NCBI GenBank assembly: GCA_031412355.1
Contig: JANOCR010000206.1
Location: 1-15,526 of the forward strand
Source: JAENVT01 sp031412355
GTDB taxonomy: Bacteria > Actinomycetota > Acidimicrobiia > Acidimicrobiales > Ilumatobacteraceae
Reading direction: 5' to 3'
Length of the DNA: 15,526 bases
Notes under the pieces: model-generated
Databases searched by the model: none
Told to the model about the DNA's origin: nothing
The model's input: the letters and a program-made list of their open reading frames with translations, nothing else
Made by a program: the position numbers and the translations under genes
Part shown: piece after piece, positions 1-7,525 of the stretch
How positions within the stretch are numbered: position 1 is the first letter of the stretch
Layout: every line of letters starts with the position of its first letter

Positions 1-284
1 GTCGTGGTGTGTGCACCCGGGTGTATACCAACACGCCGAAGAAGCCGAACTCAGCGATGCGCAAGGTCGCCCGCGTCCGCCTGACCAGCGGTGTCGAAGT
101 CACGGCCTACATCCCGGGCGAGGGTCACAACCTGCAGGAACACTCGATCGTGCTGGTACGCGGCGGTCGTGTTCGCGATCTTCCCGGTGTGCGTTACAAG
201 ATCATTCGTGGCGCGCTCGACGCAGCCGGCGTGAAGAACCGCAAGCAAGCCCGCAGCCGGTATGGCGCAAAGCTGCAGAAGTAA
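1..284 (+). CDS. rpsL: Ribosomal protein uS12 (RpsL), 5' part cut off by window edge
   Basis: Protein of the 30S decoding centre. The frame is open from base 3 and starts at the R-G-V-C-T-R-V-Y region, so about 30 N-terminal residues lie outside the window. The remainder aligns along its whole length with known S12 proteins: PKKPNSAMRK (the streptomycin loop, with Lys43 in M. tuberculosis numbering kept), GEGHNLQEHS, RGGRVRDLPGVRY and the C-terminal KNRKQARSRYGAK. An odd feature is that the residue equal to Lys88 in M. tuberculosis (Lys87 in mature E. coli numbering) is Arg, codon CGC. The stop is TAA at 282-284. rpsG follows after 13 bases and is preceded by an AAGGA at 283-287, so the two are cotranscribed. 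The identification is certain. Confidence 0.98.
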   Translation, partial: RGVCTRVYTNTPKKPNSAMRKVARVRLTSGVEVTAYIPGEGHNLQEHSIVLVRGGRVRDLPGVRYKIIRGALDAAGVKNRKQARSRYGAKLQK

Positions 285-297
285 GGATTGTTGACCC

Positions 298-768
298 ATG
301 CCTCGTAAAGGTCCTGCTCAGCGTCGCGAATTGACTCCCGACCCGATCTACCGCTCACTGCTGGTAGCTCAAATCGTCAACAAGGTCATGCTCCACGGCA
401 AGCGTTCGGTCGCCGAAAAGATCGTCTACGACGCGCTGAAGATCGTTGAAGAGAAATCGGGCGCCGAGCCCATTGCCACGCTGAAGCGGGCGCTCGACAA
501 CATCAAGCCGCCGTTGGAAGTGAAGAGCCGCCGCGTTGGCGGCGCCACGTATCAGGTGCCGATGGAAGTTCGACCCCGCCGTGCCTCGACGCTGGCCATT
601 CGCTGGCTCGTCGACTTCAGTCGCGCCCGTCGTGAAAAGACGATGGCCGAGTGCCTGGCCGGCGAGTTGCTCGATGCAGCCAACGGCCTGGGTGCCTCGA
701 TCAAGCGTCGCGACGACATGCAGAAGATGGCAGAGAGCAACAAGGCGTTCGCCCACTATCGCTGGTAG
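298..768 (+). CDS. rpsG: Ribosomal protein uS7 (RpsG)
   Basis: Primary 16S rRNA binding protein that organises the 3' major (head) domain of the small subunit. The 156 residues match the usual bacterial length and the start MPRKGPAQRRELTPDP is typical. Further family hallmarks are VNKVMLHGKRSVAEKIVYDAL, the beta-hairpin region VKSRRVGGATYQVPMEVRPRR and the C-terminal AHYRW. ATG 298 lies 10 bases behind AAGGA, which overlaps the rpsL stop codon. In most bacteria fusA follows directly. Here a Ddn-type gene follows after 40 bases and fusA lies 3.8 kb away. Confidence 0.98.
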   Translation: MPRKGPAQRRELTPDPIYRSLLVAQIVNKVMLHGKRSVAEKIVYDALKIVEEKSGAEPIATLKRALDNIKPPLEVKSRRVGGATYQVPMEVRPRRASTLAIRWLVDFSRARREKTMAECLAGELLDAANGLGASIKRRDDMQKMAESNKAFAHYRW

Positions 769-797
769 GCAATTTCGGTCCGCTGACTCCGGGCACT

Positions 798-803
798 AGG
801 AGG
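798..803 (+). promoter_or_regulatory. Strong Shine-Dalgarno for the Ddn-type gene
   Basis: AGGAGG sits five bases before ATG 809. It fixes the start and suggests that this gene, at the end of the rpsL-rpsG transcript, is translated well. Confidence 0.75.
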
Positions 804-808
804 CACTC

Positions 809-1240
809 ATGGTTCCGAAAGATGCCATCTTCAAGGTCGTGACGCGATTTCATCAGGCCCTGTTCGATCTCTCGAAGGGCCACATCACCGGAAAGGCCGC
901 CGGCATGCCGGTGGTCAAGCTCATCACGGTCGGCCGCAAGTCGGGCGAGCCCCGAACAACGATGCTGACGAGCCCGCTCGTACAGGACGACAACGTCGTA
1001 CTCGTCGCGTCGTACGGCGGCGATGACCGTGATCCGATGTGGTACAGCAACCTCGTCAAAAATCCCGAGGTCGAAGTGGTGATGGGCGGCTCACACAAGC
1101 CGATGCGCGCCAGGGTTGCCGAGGGCGACGAGCGCACCCGCCTGTGGGAGGCGCTGACCGCCAAGCACGCCAACTACGCGGGGTATCAGCGCAGGACCTC
1201 GCGTCAGATCCCGGTCGTCGTGCTCGAACCCCGGTCGTAG
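809..1240 (+). CDS. Ddn/DUF385 family F420-type nitroreductase-like protein
   Basis: A 143-residue member of the deazaflavin-dependent nitroreductase family (split beta-barrel; M. tuberculosis Ddn is the known example). Many family members reduce quinones or nitroaromatics with reduced F420. Visible family motifs are LITVGRKSGEPRTT (residues 38-51), VASYGGDDRDPMWYSNL (66-82) followed by NPEVEV, ARVAEGDERTRLW (101-113) and a C-terminal Tyr-Gln-x-x-Thr-Ser-x-x-Ile-Pro stretch. Length is typical. It lies 40 bases behind rpsG on the same strand, with no visible terminator between, so it probably rides on the ribosomal protein transcript. Its stop is one base from the stop of the convergent lipoprotein gene. 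The substrate cannot be read from sequence, and F420 use is inferred from the family. Confidence 0.88.
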   Translation: MVPKDAIFKVVTRFHQALFDLSKGHITGKAAGMPVVKLITVGRKSGEPRTTMLTSPLVQDDNVVLVASYGGDDRDPMWYSNLVKNPEVEVVMGGSHKPMRARVAEGDERTRLWEALTAKHANYAGYQRRTSRQIPVVVLEPRS

Positions 1241-1241
1241 C

Positions 1242-1913
1242 TCAGATTCCTGTGTCGGGCGGTGGGCACTTGTTGCCTTCGCCCAGGTCCTGCACTGTGG
1301 CCGCCTCGCCGACCTTCCACTGCGTTCCGTCGAAGAACAGCGCCTGCTTTTCTCGAACGCTGATGATTTTGTCGTTCAAAACCGTTGGCTGACCGTTGGC
1401 GTTGAGCGGCCCCAGCAAGATCGAGGCGTCGTACCAGCACGAGAACGTGATGGCACTGGTGGGGTCCTCGAGTGCCACCGATTGGGTGACGACGTACGAG
1501 CCGCGCAGATCGGTGGAGAAGTACTCCCCTCGCGCCGCCAGGCCCTGGAAGTAGACCGTTCCCTGCCCGACCGCCGTACCACGCGTGGAGTGGAAATCGG
1601 CGGCATGACACTGGGTCGGCGCTTGCCCGCACGCCATGTAGGCGGCGAAGAAATCCTGCACTGCCTGCTTCACGGACTGCTCGACTGCAGGGTCGAGCGG
1701 CGGGGCGATCGTCGATGCAATGGTGGTCTGGCCGGCAATGGTGGTTGGCGGCGCGGCAGGGCCGGCCACAACCTGGGTCGTCGACGTCGATTGACTGGGG
1801 TTGGTCGACGAGCCGGTCGAGGGCGAGGCATCGCCCTCACAGCTGATGCCTGCCATCGCCACGATCGCAACAGCGGTCCAATGCAGGGCAGATCGCCGGT
1901 CGCCTCGCGTCAC
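1242..1913 (-). CDS. Putative exported or lipoprotein with Ser/Thr/Pro-rich linker, unknown function
   Basis: I do not recognise a family. The N-terminus has a short basic stretch (RGDRR), a hydrophobic run (WTAVAIVAMAG) and then Ile-Ser-Cys. This fits an export signal, but the lipobox is atypical (Gly rather than Leu at -3). A low-complexity Ser/Thr/Pro/Ala linker of about 45 residues follows. A soluble domain of about 150 residues has paired cysteines (MACG, TQCH, SCWY, KCPP), suggesting disulfides outside the membrane. Start choice: GTG 1913 lies five bases behind the NERD-like gene's stop. A TTG at 1925 in the same frame would overlap that gene by eight bases. Neither has a clear Shine-Dalgarno, so translation by re-initiation is likely. 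The two genes form a small minus-strand operon. Confidence 0.7.
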   Translation of the reverse strand: MTRGDRRSALHWTAVAIVAMAGISCEGDASPSTGSSTNPSQSTSTTQVVAGPAAPPTTIAGQTTIASTIAPPLDPAVEQSVKQAVQDFFAAYMACGQAPTQCHAADFHSTRGTAVGQGTVYFQGLAARGEYFSTDLRGSYVVTQSVALEDPTSAITFSCWYDASILLGPLNANGQPTVLNDKIISVREKQALFFDGTQWKVGEAATVQDLGEGNKCPPPDTGI

Positions 1914-1917
1914 CGCT

Positions 1918-2625
1918 CTAGTCAAGCAGGTCAGCGGGCTCGTCGTCCGGCGAGGTCGCCAGCTGTCGAAGGTGGTCGTGTACTGCCCCGGCCATCGTGG
2001 TGTCGAGTCGGGTCGGCTGCCTGCACAGCCAATCGCGGAGGTCGTGTTGGGTGCGCACGTGCACCTCGGCAGGGCAACTCAACGTCTGCACGGTGGCCGC
2101 GCCGATCAGAACCAGCACGGACTGCACCGCGACGTTGAAGCCGCAGGCGTCTGTCAGCAGCCCGCCCGCGCGTCGCGCCTCGAACCGTGCCTGGCGCAGA
2201 TGGTCGGTGTCGCGTCCGTTGATGGTCACCTTGTGCTCGCTGACCCACACCTTGGCAGCGAGTTGATGCTCGAGATGGATGCTGAAGACGCCAGCCGGTC
2301 CCACGACCAAGTGGTTGATGCGACCGCCGGCGTGAGCGGGTGCTGCGCCGATGCCGCTGGCGTCGATCCCGACCTCGTGCAGCACGAACCACCCTGCCGG
2401 TAGGTCGGCGAGCCCCTCACGGATCCGCTGCTCTTCCTTCAGCGCAGCGTGTTCAGCCCGTTCGCTGCGGCTGCTGAGCCGCTTTGCAGTGCTGAGCAGA
2501 GCTGCTACGTGTCGTCTGGCAGGCGGCTCGGGATCAGCCGGTGTTGGCGGATCGACCGCGACGCATACGACGACGTCGGCTGGCGTCGGTGCCGGCCACG
2601 GTGAGAGTGTCGGCGTCGTTGTCAT
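1918..2625 (-). CDS. NERD-domain-like protein with degenerate nuclease motif
   Basis: A 235-residue protein. The region around residues 58-150 resembles the NERD (nuclease-related) domain: a Glu-rich helix (EHAALKEEQRI), then a Trp-Phe-Val-Leu-His-Glu strand, then the core INHLVVGPAGVFSI (103-116). Canonical NERD proteins have Asp where this one has Asn104. They also have a Glu-x-Lys after the Gly-Val-Phe strand, where this one reads His117-Leu-Glu-His120. The PD-(D/E)xK-like active site therefore looks lost. A longer upstream frame exists, but ATG 2625 (MTTTPTLSPWP) is preferred because the extension runs antisense through the DUF2277 gene. No signal peptide is seen. The start lies just behind a -10-like box (2631-2636) and is followed by the lipoprotein gene. 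The family call is moderate; function is unknown. Confidence 0.68.
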   Translation of the reverse strand: MTTTPTLSPWPAPTPADVVVCVAVDPPTPADPEPPARRHVAALLSTAKRLSSRSERAEHAALKEEQRIREGLADLPAGWFVLHEVGIDASGIGAAPAHAGGRINHLVVGPAGVFSIHLEHQLAAKVWVSEHKVTINGRDTDHLRQARFEARRAGGLLTDACGFNVAVQSVLVLIGAATVQTLSCPAEVHVRTQHDLRDWLCRQPTRLDTTMAGAVHDHLRQLATSPDDEPADLLD

Positions 2626-2630
2626 ACGCG

Positions 2631-2636
2631 AGTATC
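2631..2636 (-). promoter_or_regulatory. Candidate -10 box for the NERD-like gene
   Basis: On the minus strand this reads GATACT and ends five bases before ATG 2625. With no Shine-Dalgarno present, transcription would start at or next to the start codon (leaderless mRNA). No clear -35 is seen. Confidence 0.4.
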
Positions 2637-2673
2637 GGCGCGTTGACCTCAGCAATTGAGCGCTATCAGCCCC

Positions 2674-2679
2674 TACGAT
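2674..2679 (+). promoter_or_regulatory. Candidate -10 box for the DUF2277 gene, leaderless
   Basis: TACGAT fits the actinobacterial TANNNT pattern and ends six bases before ATG 2686. That places the transcription start on the A of the start codon. No Shine-Dalgarno precedes the gene. Confidence 0.5.
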
Positions 2680-2685
2680 CGCGGT

Positions 2686-2952
2686 ATGTGCCGCAACATC
2701 ACCACACTGCGAGGCCTCGAACCTTTGGCCACACCGCAGGAGATCGAAGCCGCCGCTCGCCAGTACGTACGCAAGATCAGCGGCGTGCAGAAGACCTCTC
2801 CGTCCACCGAGGCCGCCTTCGAACGTGCCGTGTTGACGATCACCCAGGCCTCGACTCAACTGATTCGCGAGCTGCCACCGCGCAAGCAGCCGCCCCCCAC
2901 GTTGCCGCCGTTGCGCCGCATCGCCCTCGCCAAGGCAGCCACCGTCGCCTGA
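2686..2952 (+). CDS. DUF2277 family protein
   Basis: An 88-residue soluble protein of unknown function. The start MCRNITTLRGLEP, followed by ATPQEIEAAARQYVRKISG, is the signature of DUF2277, and the length fits that family. A helical middle (EAAFERAVLTITQASTQLIREL) leads into a Pro-rich, basic tail (PPRKQPPPTLPP). ATG 2686 is chosen over an upstream in-frame ATG at 2656 because family members start with M-C-R-N-I. The gene is divergent from the NERD-like gene, with only 60 bases between starts. Its stop is 10 bases from that of the convergent amidase. Confidence 0.85.
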   Translation: MCRNITTLRGLEPLATPQEIEAAARQYVRKISGVQKTSPSTEAAFERAVLTITQASTQLIRELPPRKQPPPTLPPLRRIALAKAATVA

Positions 2953-2962
2953 GCCACGGGCG

Positions 2963-4408
2963 TCAGATAGGCGGAACCTTGTGGAACCAGGGGTCGGCCT
3001 GTTCGAGTTGCGCGGCGAGTTGCAGCAACGACGCCTCGTCGCCGGCGCGGGCCATGAGGTGGGTGCCGATCGGCAGACCGTCGCTGTTCCAGAACAGCGG
3101 TACCGACATGGCGGGTTGGCCGGTCCCGTTCGCCAGCGCGGTGAACGGTGAATAGGCCAGCACGCCGTGCGGGCCCAACCGATAGTCGACGAAGTCTTCG
3201 TTGTCGGGTGTGAACCGGCCGATGGCGGCTGGTGGCTCGGCGAGTGTCGCAGTCAACAGCATGTCGAACCCGCGCTCGTCGGCCAGGAAGCGGGCCATCT
3301 GCCGGCCGATCTCGTGCACAGTGTTGACCGCACCCAGGTAATCCCCACCGGAAATCGTTCGACCCAGCGCAACGGCACCGCGTGTCACGCCGTCGAGGTC
3401 GTCGGGACGCGCCGCGCGACCAAGTTCGGCCAGGCGCGAGCGAACGGTCAATTCGGTGCCGCAGGCGACGATGTTCGTCCAGGCCTGCATGAATCGGTTG
3501 ATCTCCACCCTGGGATCGGCCTCGACCATTTCGTGACCGAGCTGCGAGCACAGGCCGGCAGTGTGCTCGATCGCGGCACGGCAGTCAACGTGAACCGGAT
3601 CGCCGGTGAACGACAACGTCGAGTAGGCAATCCGCAGCGACCGTGGTGGAGCAGCGATCGCCTCGACCAGCGGTCCATCCAGTGGCGGCGCGTAGTACGG
3701 CGTGCCCAGGTCAGGACCGTGGGTGGCGTCGATCAGCGCGGCCGTGTCGCGCACGGATCGGGTCAAGTAGCCGTCGATGGCCATGCCGGCCCATCCCTCG
3801 CCCGATGACGGGCCGTCGGGCAGGCGCGCACGTGTCGGTTTCAGCCCGAACAACCCACACGACGACGCAGGGATTCGAACGGATCCTCCGCCATCGCTGC
3901 CGTGGGCGATCGGCACGATTCCGCCGGCAACGGCTGCCGCCGACCCGGCAGAGGATCCCCCGGCGACGCGGTCGAGATTCCACGGGTTGCGCGTCGGTCG
4001 GCCATAAACGGCTCCCTCGGCGGTTGGTCCGATACCGAACTCGGGGCTCGTGGTGCGGGCAAACGTCACCAATCCGGCGCGTTCCAGCCTGGTGAACAGT
4101 TCGGAGTCGACCGAATAGCGATAGTCCCGGTACAGGTTCGAACCCATGCATGTCGGGAAGTCGACCGCGTCGCAGCCGAGGTCCTTGATCAGGAACGGGA
4201 CCCCGGTGAACGGGCCGGCCGGCAGACCTGCCGAGATCGCTCGTCGAGCCCGCTCGAGCTGCGGGTAGACGACGGCCGCGATCTGTAGGTCGGTGGCTTC
4301 CGTCTGCTGCACCGCCAAGTCGAGCAGCTCGTCGGCGGTCACCTGCTTGGTGCGCACCAACTCGGCCAGACCCAGCGCATCGCAGCTGCGGTACTCGTCG
4401 TGGCGCAT
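2963..4408 (-). CDS. Amidase signature family hydrolase
   Basis: A 481-residue Ser-cisSer-Lys amidase that hydrolyses an amide bond; the natural substrate is unknown. All catalytic elements are visible: Lys75 in PFLIKDLG, the Gly-Gly-Ser-Ser motif with cis-Ser152, and the nucleophile Ser176 in SDGGGSVRIPAS. The spacing between cis-Ser and nucleophile is 24 residues, as in fatty acid amide hydrolase. The C-terminal part (SPFTALANGTGQPAMSVPL, then GLPIGTHLMA) is also family-typical. No signal peptide is evident, so it is probably cytosolic. ATG 4408 (MRHDEYRSCDAL) is chosen because the upstream extension has no homology-like sequence and a TANNNT box lies directly in front of 4408. The GatA subunit of the tRNA amidotransferase is less likely, since no gatB or gatC is adjacent. 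Confidence 0.92.
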   Translation of the reverse strand: MRHDEYRSCDALGLAELVRTKQVTADELLDLAVQQTEATDLQIAAVVYPQLERARRAISAGLPAGPFTGVPFLIKDLGCDAVDFPTCMGSNLYRDYRYSVDSELFTRLERAGLVTFARTTSPEFGIGPTAEGAVYGRPTRNPWNLDRVAGGSSAGSAAAVAGGIVPIAHGSDGGGSVRIPASSCGLFGLKPTRARLPDGPSSGEGWAGMAIDGYLTRSVRDTAALIDATHGPDLGTPYYAPPLDGPLVEAIAAPPRSLRIAYSTLSFTGDPVHVDCRAAIEHTAGLCSQLGHEMVEADPRVEINRFMQAWTNIVACGTELTVRSRLAELGRAARPDDLDGVTRGAVALGRTISGGDYLGAVNTVHEIGRQMARFLADERGFDMLLTATLAEPPAAIGRFTPDNEDFVDYRLGPHGVLAYSPFTALANGTGQPAMSVPLFWNSDGLPIGTHLMARAGDEASLLQLAAQLEQADPWFHKVPPI

Positions 4409-4415
4409 CTTGGCC

Positions 4416-4421
4416 ACCGTA
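4416..4421 (-). promoter_or_regulatory. Candidate -10 box for the amidase gene, leaderless
   Basis: On the minus strand this reads TACGGT and ends seven bases before ATG 4408. It has the same arrangement as the boxes before the DUF2277 gene and the minus-strand TauE gene. Confidence 0.42.
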
Positions 4422-4462
4422 ACGCCGTGTCGCGGTCCGCGCGAACGCCAGCACCGCGCCGA

Positions 4463-4468
4463 TATCAT
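4463..4468 (+). promoter_or_regulatory. Weak candidate -10 box for fusA
   Basis: TATCAT is the best TANNNT match between the divergent amidase and fusA. It would give a leader of about 85 bases. No convincing -35 is visible, so this is tentative. Some promoter is needed, because the plus-strand ribosomal genes are cut off from fusA by minus-strand genes. Confidence 0.3.
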
Positions 4469-4515
4469 TGAACACCGTGCCTACGGCCGAATCGGTCCTG
4501 CGTACCCCCCACGCA

Positions 4516-4554
4516 ATGACGCAACCTGAGAGCAAGACCCAGAGAGAGAAGTAG
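4516..4554 (+). other. Possible leader peptide ORF (12 codons) before fusA
   Basis: ATG 4516 opens MTQPESKTQREK and stops at TAG 4552-4554, four bases before the fusA ATG. If translated, its terminating ribosomes would be placed to re-initiate on fusA. It has no Shine-Dalgarno of its own and is short enough to be chance. Confidence 0.25.
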
Positions 4555-4558
4555 AGAG

Positions 4559-6658
4559 ATGGCAAAGCGCGAATTCCCACTGGAGCGCACCCGCAATATC
4601 GGCATCATGGCCCACATCGACGCGGGCAAGACCACTACGACAGAGCGCATCCTCTACTACACGGGCAAGAGCTACAAGATCGGCGAGGTCCACGACGGCG
4701 CGGCGACCATGGACCACATGGCGCAGGAGCAAGAGCGGGGCATCACCATTACCTCGGCTGCCACAACGTGCATCTGGAACAACCATCGAATCAACATCAT
4801 CGACACGCCGGGTCACGTCGACTTCACGATCGAAGTCGAGCGCTCGCTACGCGTGCTCGACGGCGCCGTCACCGTCTTCGATTCAGTCGCCGGTGTCGAA
4901 CCGCAGACCGAGACCGTGTGGCGTCAGGCCAACAAGTACAAAGTGCCACGTATGTGCTTCGTCAACAAGATGGATCGCATCGGCGCCGACTTCTACCGCA
5001 CTGTCGCGATGGTCAAGGATCGCCTGCAGGCCACGCCGGCAGTGATCCACCTTCCCGTCGGCGCAGGCGGACCCGAGTCGAACAAGCCGTTCGTCGGGCT
5101 CATCGACCTCGTCAAGATGAAGGCCCTGATCTGGCACGACGAAGAGCTCGGCGCCAAGTGGGACGAAGTCGAGATCCCGGCCGACATGGCCGAGCAGGCC
5201 GCGGAATACCGCGAACTGTTGCTCGAGACCATCGCAACCAGCGACGACCATCTGATGGAGAAGTACCTGGCGGGCGAGGAAGTGACCGAGGACGAGGTCA
5301 AAGTCGCCCTCCGTGCCGGCACGCTGGCGTTCGACTTCGTACCGATCCTGTGTGGCTCGGCGTTCAAGAACAAGGGCGTCCAGCCGATGCTCGACGCGGT
5401 TATCGACTTCTTGCCCAGCCCGCTCGACATCCCGCCGACATCGGGCACCAAGCCGAATCACGAGGAAGAGATCCTCTACCGCAAGCCGTCGATTGACGAG
5501 CCTTTCGCCGCATTGGCGTTCAAGATCGTTGCCGATCCGTTCGGCAAGTTGACCTACTTCCGGGTGTACAGCGGCCAGATCAACAAGGGTGACGAGGTCT
5601 ACAACTCCACGAAGGAGCGCCGCGAGCGTCTCGGGCGAATCCTGCTCATGCACGCCAACCAGCGCGAGGACCTCGACGTGGCCATGGCCGGCGACATCGT
5701 TGCCGGCCTCGGTTTCAAAGACACAACGACTGGCGACACGCTGTGCGATCGCAGCAACGCGATCATCCTCGAGCGCATGATCTTCCCCGAGCCGGTCATC
5801 CATGTGGCCATCGAGCCGAAGACCAAGGACGATCAGGACAAGCTCGGCAAGGCCCTCAAGTCGCTCAGCGACGAGGACCCGACGTTCCGGGTGCGTACCG
5901 ATGAAGAGACCGGCCAGACGGTGATCTCCGGCATGGGCGAGTTGCACCTCGAGATCCTCGTCGACCGCATGCAGCGCGAGTTCGGCGTGGTGGCCACCGT
6001 CGGCAAGCCCCAGGTCGCTTACCGAGAAACGATCACGAAGGTCGTCGAGTCGGTCGAATATCGCCACATCAAGCAGTCCGGTGGCTCCGGCCAGTTCGCC
6101 GTCGTCAAGATCACCCTCGAACCGAACCCGGGCAAGGGCTACGAGTTCGTTGACAAGATCAGTGGCGGCAAGATCCCGCGCGAGTACATCAACCCGACCA
6201 ACCAGGGCATGCAGCAGGCTCTCGATTCAGGTGTGCTGGCCGGTTATCCCACGGTCGACGTCAAAGCAACTCTGGTCGACGGGCAGTATCACGACGTCGA
6301 CTCATCCGAGATGGCGTTCAAGATCGCCGGCCAGATGGCGTTCAAGAAGGCGGCCGAGATGGCCAAGCCGGTGCTGCTTGAGCCGATCATGGGCATCGAG
6401 GTCGTGACCCCCGAGGATTACATGGGCGATGTCATGGGCGACCTGTCGAGTCGTCGAGGCCGCATCGAGGGCATGGAGGCCCGCGGCAACACCCAGGTAA
6501 TCAAGGCCCAGGTGCCTCTGTCGGAAATGTTTGGCTACTCCACCGACCTGCGTTCGCGTACGCAGGGCCGGGCCACCTACACGATGCAGTTTGCTCAGTA
6601 CATGGAGGTGCCGCCGAACATCGCCAGCGACATCGTCAAGCGCGTCCGCGGCGAATAG
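4559..6658 (+). CDS. fusA: Elongation factor G (FusA)
   Basis: Translocation GTPase of 699 residues, normal length. G-domain motifs are G1 AHIDAGKT (18-25), G2 RGITI (60-64), G3 DTPGH (82-86) and G4 NKMD (136-139). Domain IV carries KQSGGSGQFA, the Ser/Phe/Ala version also seen in actinobacterial EF-G, and YHDVDSSEMAFK, which includes the tip His. The C-terminus has the GRIEGMEARGNTQVIKA and LRSRTQGRATYTMQF blocks. ATG 4559 is the usual MAKREFPLERTRNIGIMAHID start. The region before it is purine-rich (GAGAGA) but lacks a strong Shine-Dalgarno. A lipoprotein gene follows after 14 bases, where tuf would be expected. Confidence 0.98.
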   Translation: MAKREFPLERTRNIGIMAHIDAGKTTTTERILYYTGKSYKIGEVHDGAATMDHMAQEQERGITITSAATTCIWNNHRINIIDTPGHVDFTIEVERSLRVLDGAVTVFDSVAGVEPQTETVWRQANKYKVPRMCFVNKMDRIGADFYRTVAMVKDRLQATPAVIHLPVGAGGPESNKPFVGLIDLVKMKALIWHDEELGAKWDEVEIPADMAEQAAEYRELLLETIATSDDHLMEKYLAGEEVTEDEVKVALRAGTLAFDFVPILCGSAFKNKGVQPMLDAVIDFLPSPLDIPPTSGTKPNHEEEILYRKPSIDEPFAALAFKIVADPFGKLTYFRVYSGQINKGDEVYNSTKERRERLGRILLMHANQREDLDVAMAGDIVAGLGFKDTTTGDTLCDRSNAIILERMIFPEPVIHVAIEPKTKDDQDKLGKALKSLSDEDPTFRVRTDEETGQTVISGMGELHLEILVDRMQREFGVVATVGKPQVAYRETITKVVESVEYRHIKQSGGSGQFAVVKITLEPNPGKGYEFVDKISGGKIPREYINPTNQGMQQALDSGVLAGYPTVDVKATLVDGQYHDVDSSEMAFKIAGQMAFKKAAEMAKPVLLEPIMGIEVVTPEDYMGDVMGDLSSRRGRIEGMEARGNTQVIKAQVPLSEMFGYSTDLRSRTQGRATYTMQFAQYMEVPPNIASDIVKRVRGE

Positions 6659-6672
6659 GGGAAGGCCCGGTC

Positions 6673-7416
6673 ATGAAACGACTCGCAGTGTTATCGATGG
6701 CAGCACTTGCTCTCGCCGCATGCGGCGGCGGCGATGAAGTAGCAGCCACAGCTCAAGAAGGCGACGAGTTCTGCACGTTGGCGCAGGTCGCCAGCGACGA
6801 CAACGACACATTGCAGGACGTCGATGGAAACGACCCGGATGCGGTCAAGCGCGACCTTGGGATTGCGATCGACTCGTTGACCGCCGCAGCCAAAAAGGCT
6901 CCGAAAGACATCAGCGACACCATCAAGGCTCTTCTGGCCAACGAGGTGGCGCTCGAAAGCCTGTTGAAGGACAACGACTACAACATCTTCCAGGTCGCCG
7001 AGACTGAAGAGGGCAAGGAGTTGCTCGAGGACGAGTCCGGTGACGAAATCGCCGACGATCTCGAGGCGTACCTCAGCGACAAGTGTGGCATCGAGTCCGG
7101 CGACGACGATACGTCCGACACTGTGGCTGACGACGCGACGACCGACACGGTCGCCGACGACGCGACGACCGACACGATCGGCGACCCCCTCGTTGATCTC
7201 GGTGAGGGCGAGGACGCCATCAACCAGTTCCTCGACTTCTACGAACTCGGCACCAGCACCACGTTGACCGACGACGAGCGTTCGTGCATCGTCGATGCCT
7301 TGGTCGACGAAGTCACTGGTGACGACTTGAATCAGGCAATCTCCGGCGAAGCCAGCCCCGAGGTGGAGCAGGCTCTCGGTTTGGCGTTCATCAACTGCGA
7401 CGTTGCGGTCGGCTGA
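6673..7416 (+). CDS. Acidic lipoprotein of unknown function
   Basis: A 247-residue protein with a clear lipoprotein signal: MKRLAVLSMAALALAAC, lipobox Leu-Ala-Ala-Cys17, then Gly-Gly-Gly. The mature part is strongly acidic. It has a helical region (about 30-130), an Asp/Thr-rich linker with a nine-residue repeat (TVADDATTD type), and a C-terminal domain of about 65 residues that starts with DERSCIVDALVDEV and ends with a second Cys (FINCDVAVG), possibly a disulfide pair. It starts 14 bases behind the fusA stop, with GGGGAAGG just upstream, so it is probably cotranscribed with fusA. I do not recognise a named family. Its role in the cell envelope is unknown. Confidence 0.85.
   Translation: MKRLAVLSMAALALAACGGGDEVAATAQEGDEFCTLAQVASDDNDTLQDVDGNDPDAVKRDLGIAIDSLTAAAKKAPKDISDTIKALLANEVALESLLKDNDYNIFQVAETEEGKELLEDESGDEIADDLEAYLSDKCGIESGDDDTSDTVADDATTDTVADDATTDTIGDPLVDLGEGEDAINQFLDFYELGTSTTLTDDERSCIVDALVDEVTGDDLNQAISGEASPEVEQALGLAFINCDVAVG
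7126..7179 (+). repeat. 27-base tandem repeat, two copies, in the lipoprotein linker
   Basis: Units 7126-7152 and 7153-7179 differ at two positions and encode Ala-Asp-Asp-Ala-Thr-Thr-Asp-Thr-Val/Ile. The copies stay in frame, so number changes would only lengthen or shorten the acidic linker. Confidence 0.85.
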
Positions 7417-7514
7417 CGGCGCCACTCCCGGCGTATCCGCGCTGTCGGTCGGCAACTCTTTGCATGGGGTGCGGCAAATGGCCGCGAATCAGTGACAAGC
7501 TGAACCTCGTCGAG

Positions 7515-7520
7515 AGGAGG
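7515..7520 (+). promoter_or_regulatory. Strong Shine-Dalgarno for the lipase gene
   Basis: AGGAGG lies five bases before ATG 7526 and decides that start. The 109 bases between the lipoprotein stop and this gene hold no clear promoter or terminator that I can see. Confidence 0.75.
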
Positions 7521-7525
7521 CGGCG

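Noticed and set aside
2626..2859. Upstream extension of the NERD-like gene to 2859
   Set aside because: It would run antisense through most of the DUF2277 gene and shows no NERD-like sequence; ATG 2625 has a -10-like box directly before it.
4883..6067. Open frame of 394 codons on the minus strand inside fusA
   Set aside because: It is antisense to a certain EF-G gene, has low-complexity Leu/Val/Asp/Arg composition and no recognisable motif; long shadow frames are expected in GC-rich coding DNA.
7417..7525. Terminator or promoter between the lipoprotein and lipase genes
   Set aside because: Only a weak five-base stem (TTTGC/GCAAA) is seen, with no T-run and no convincing -10/-35 pair.
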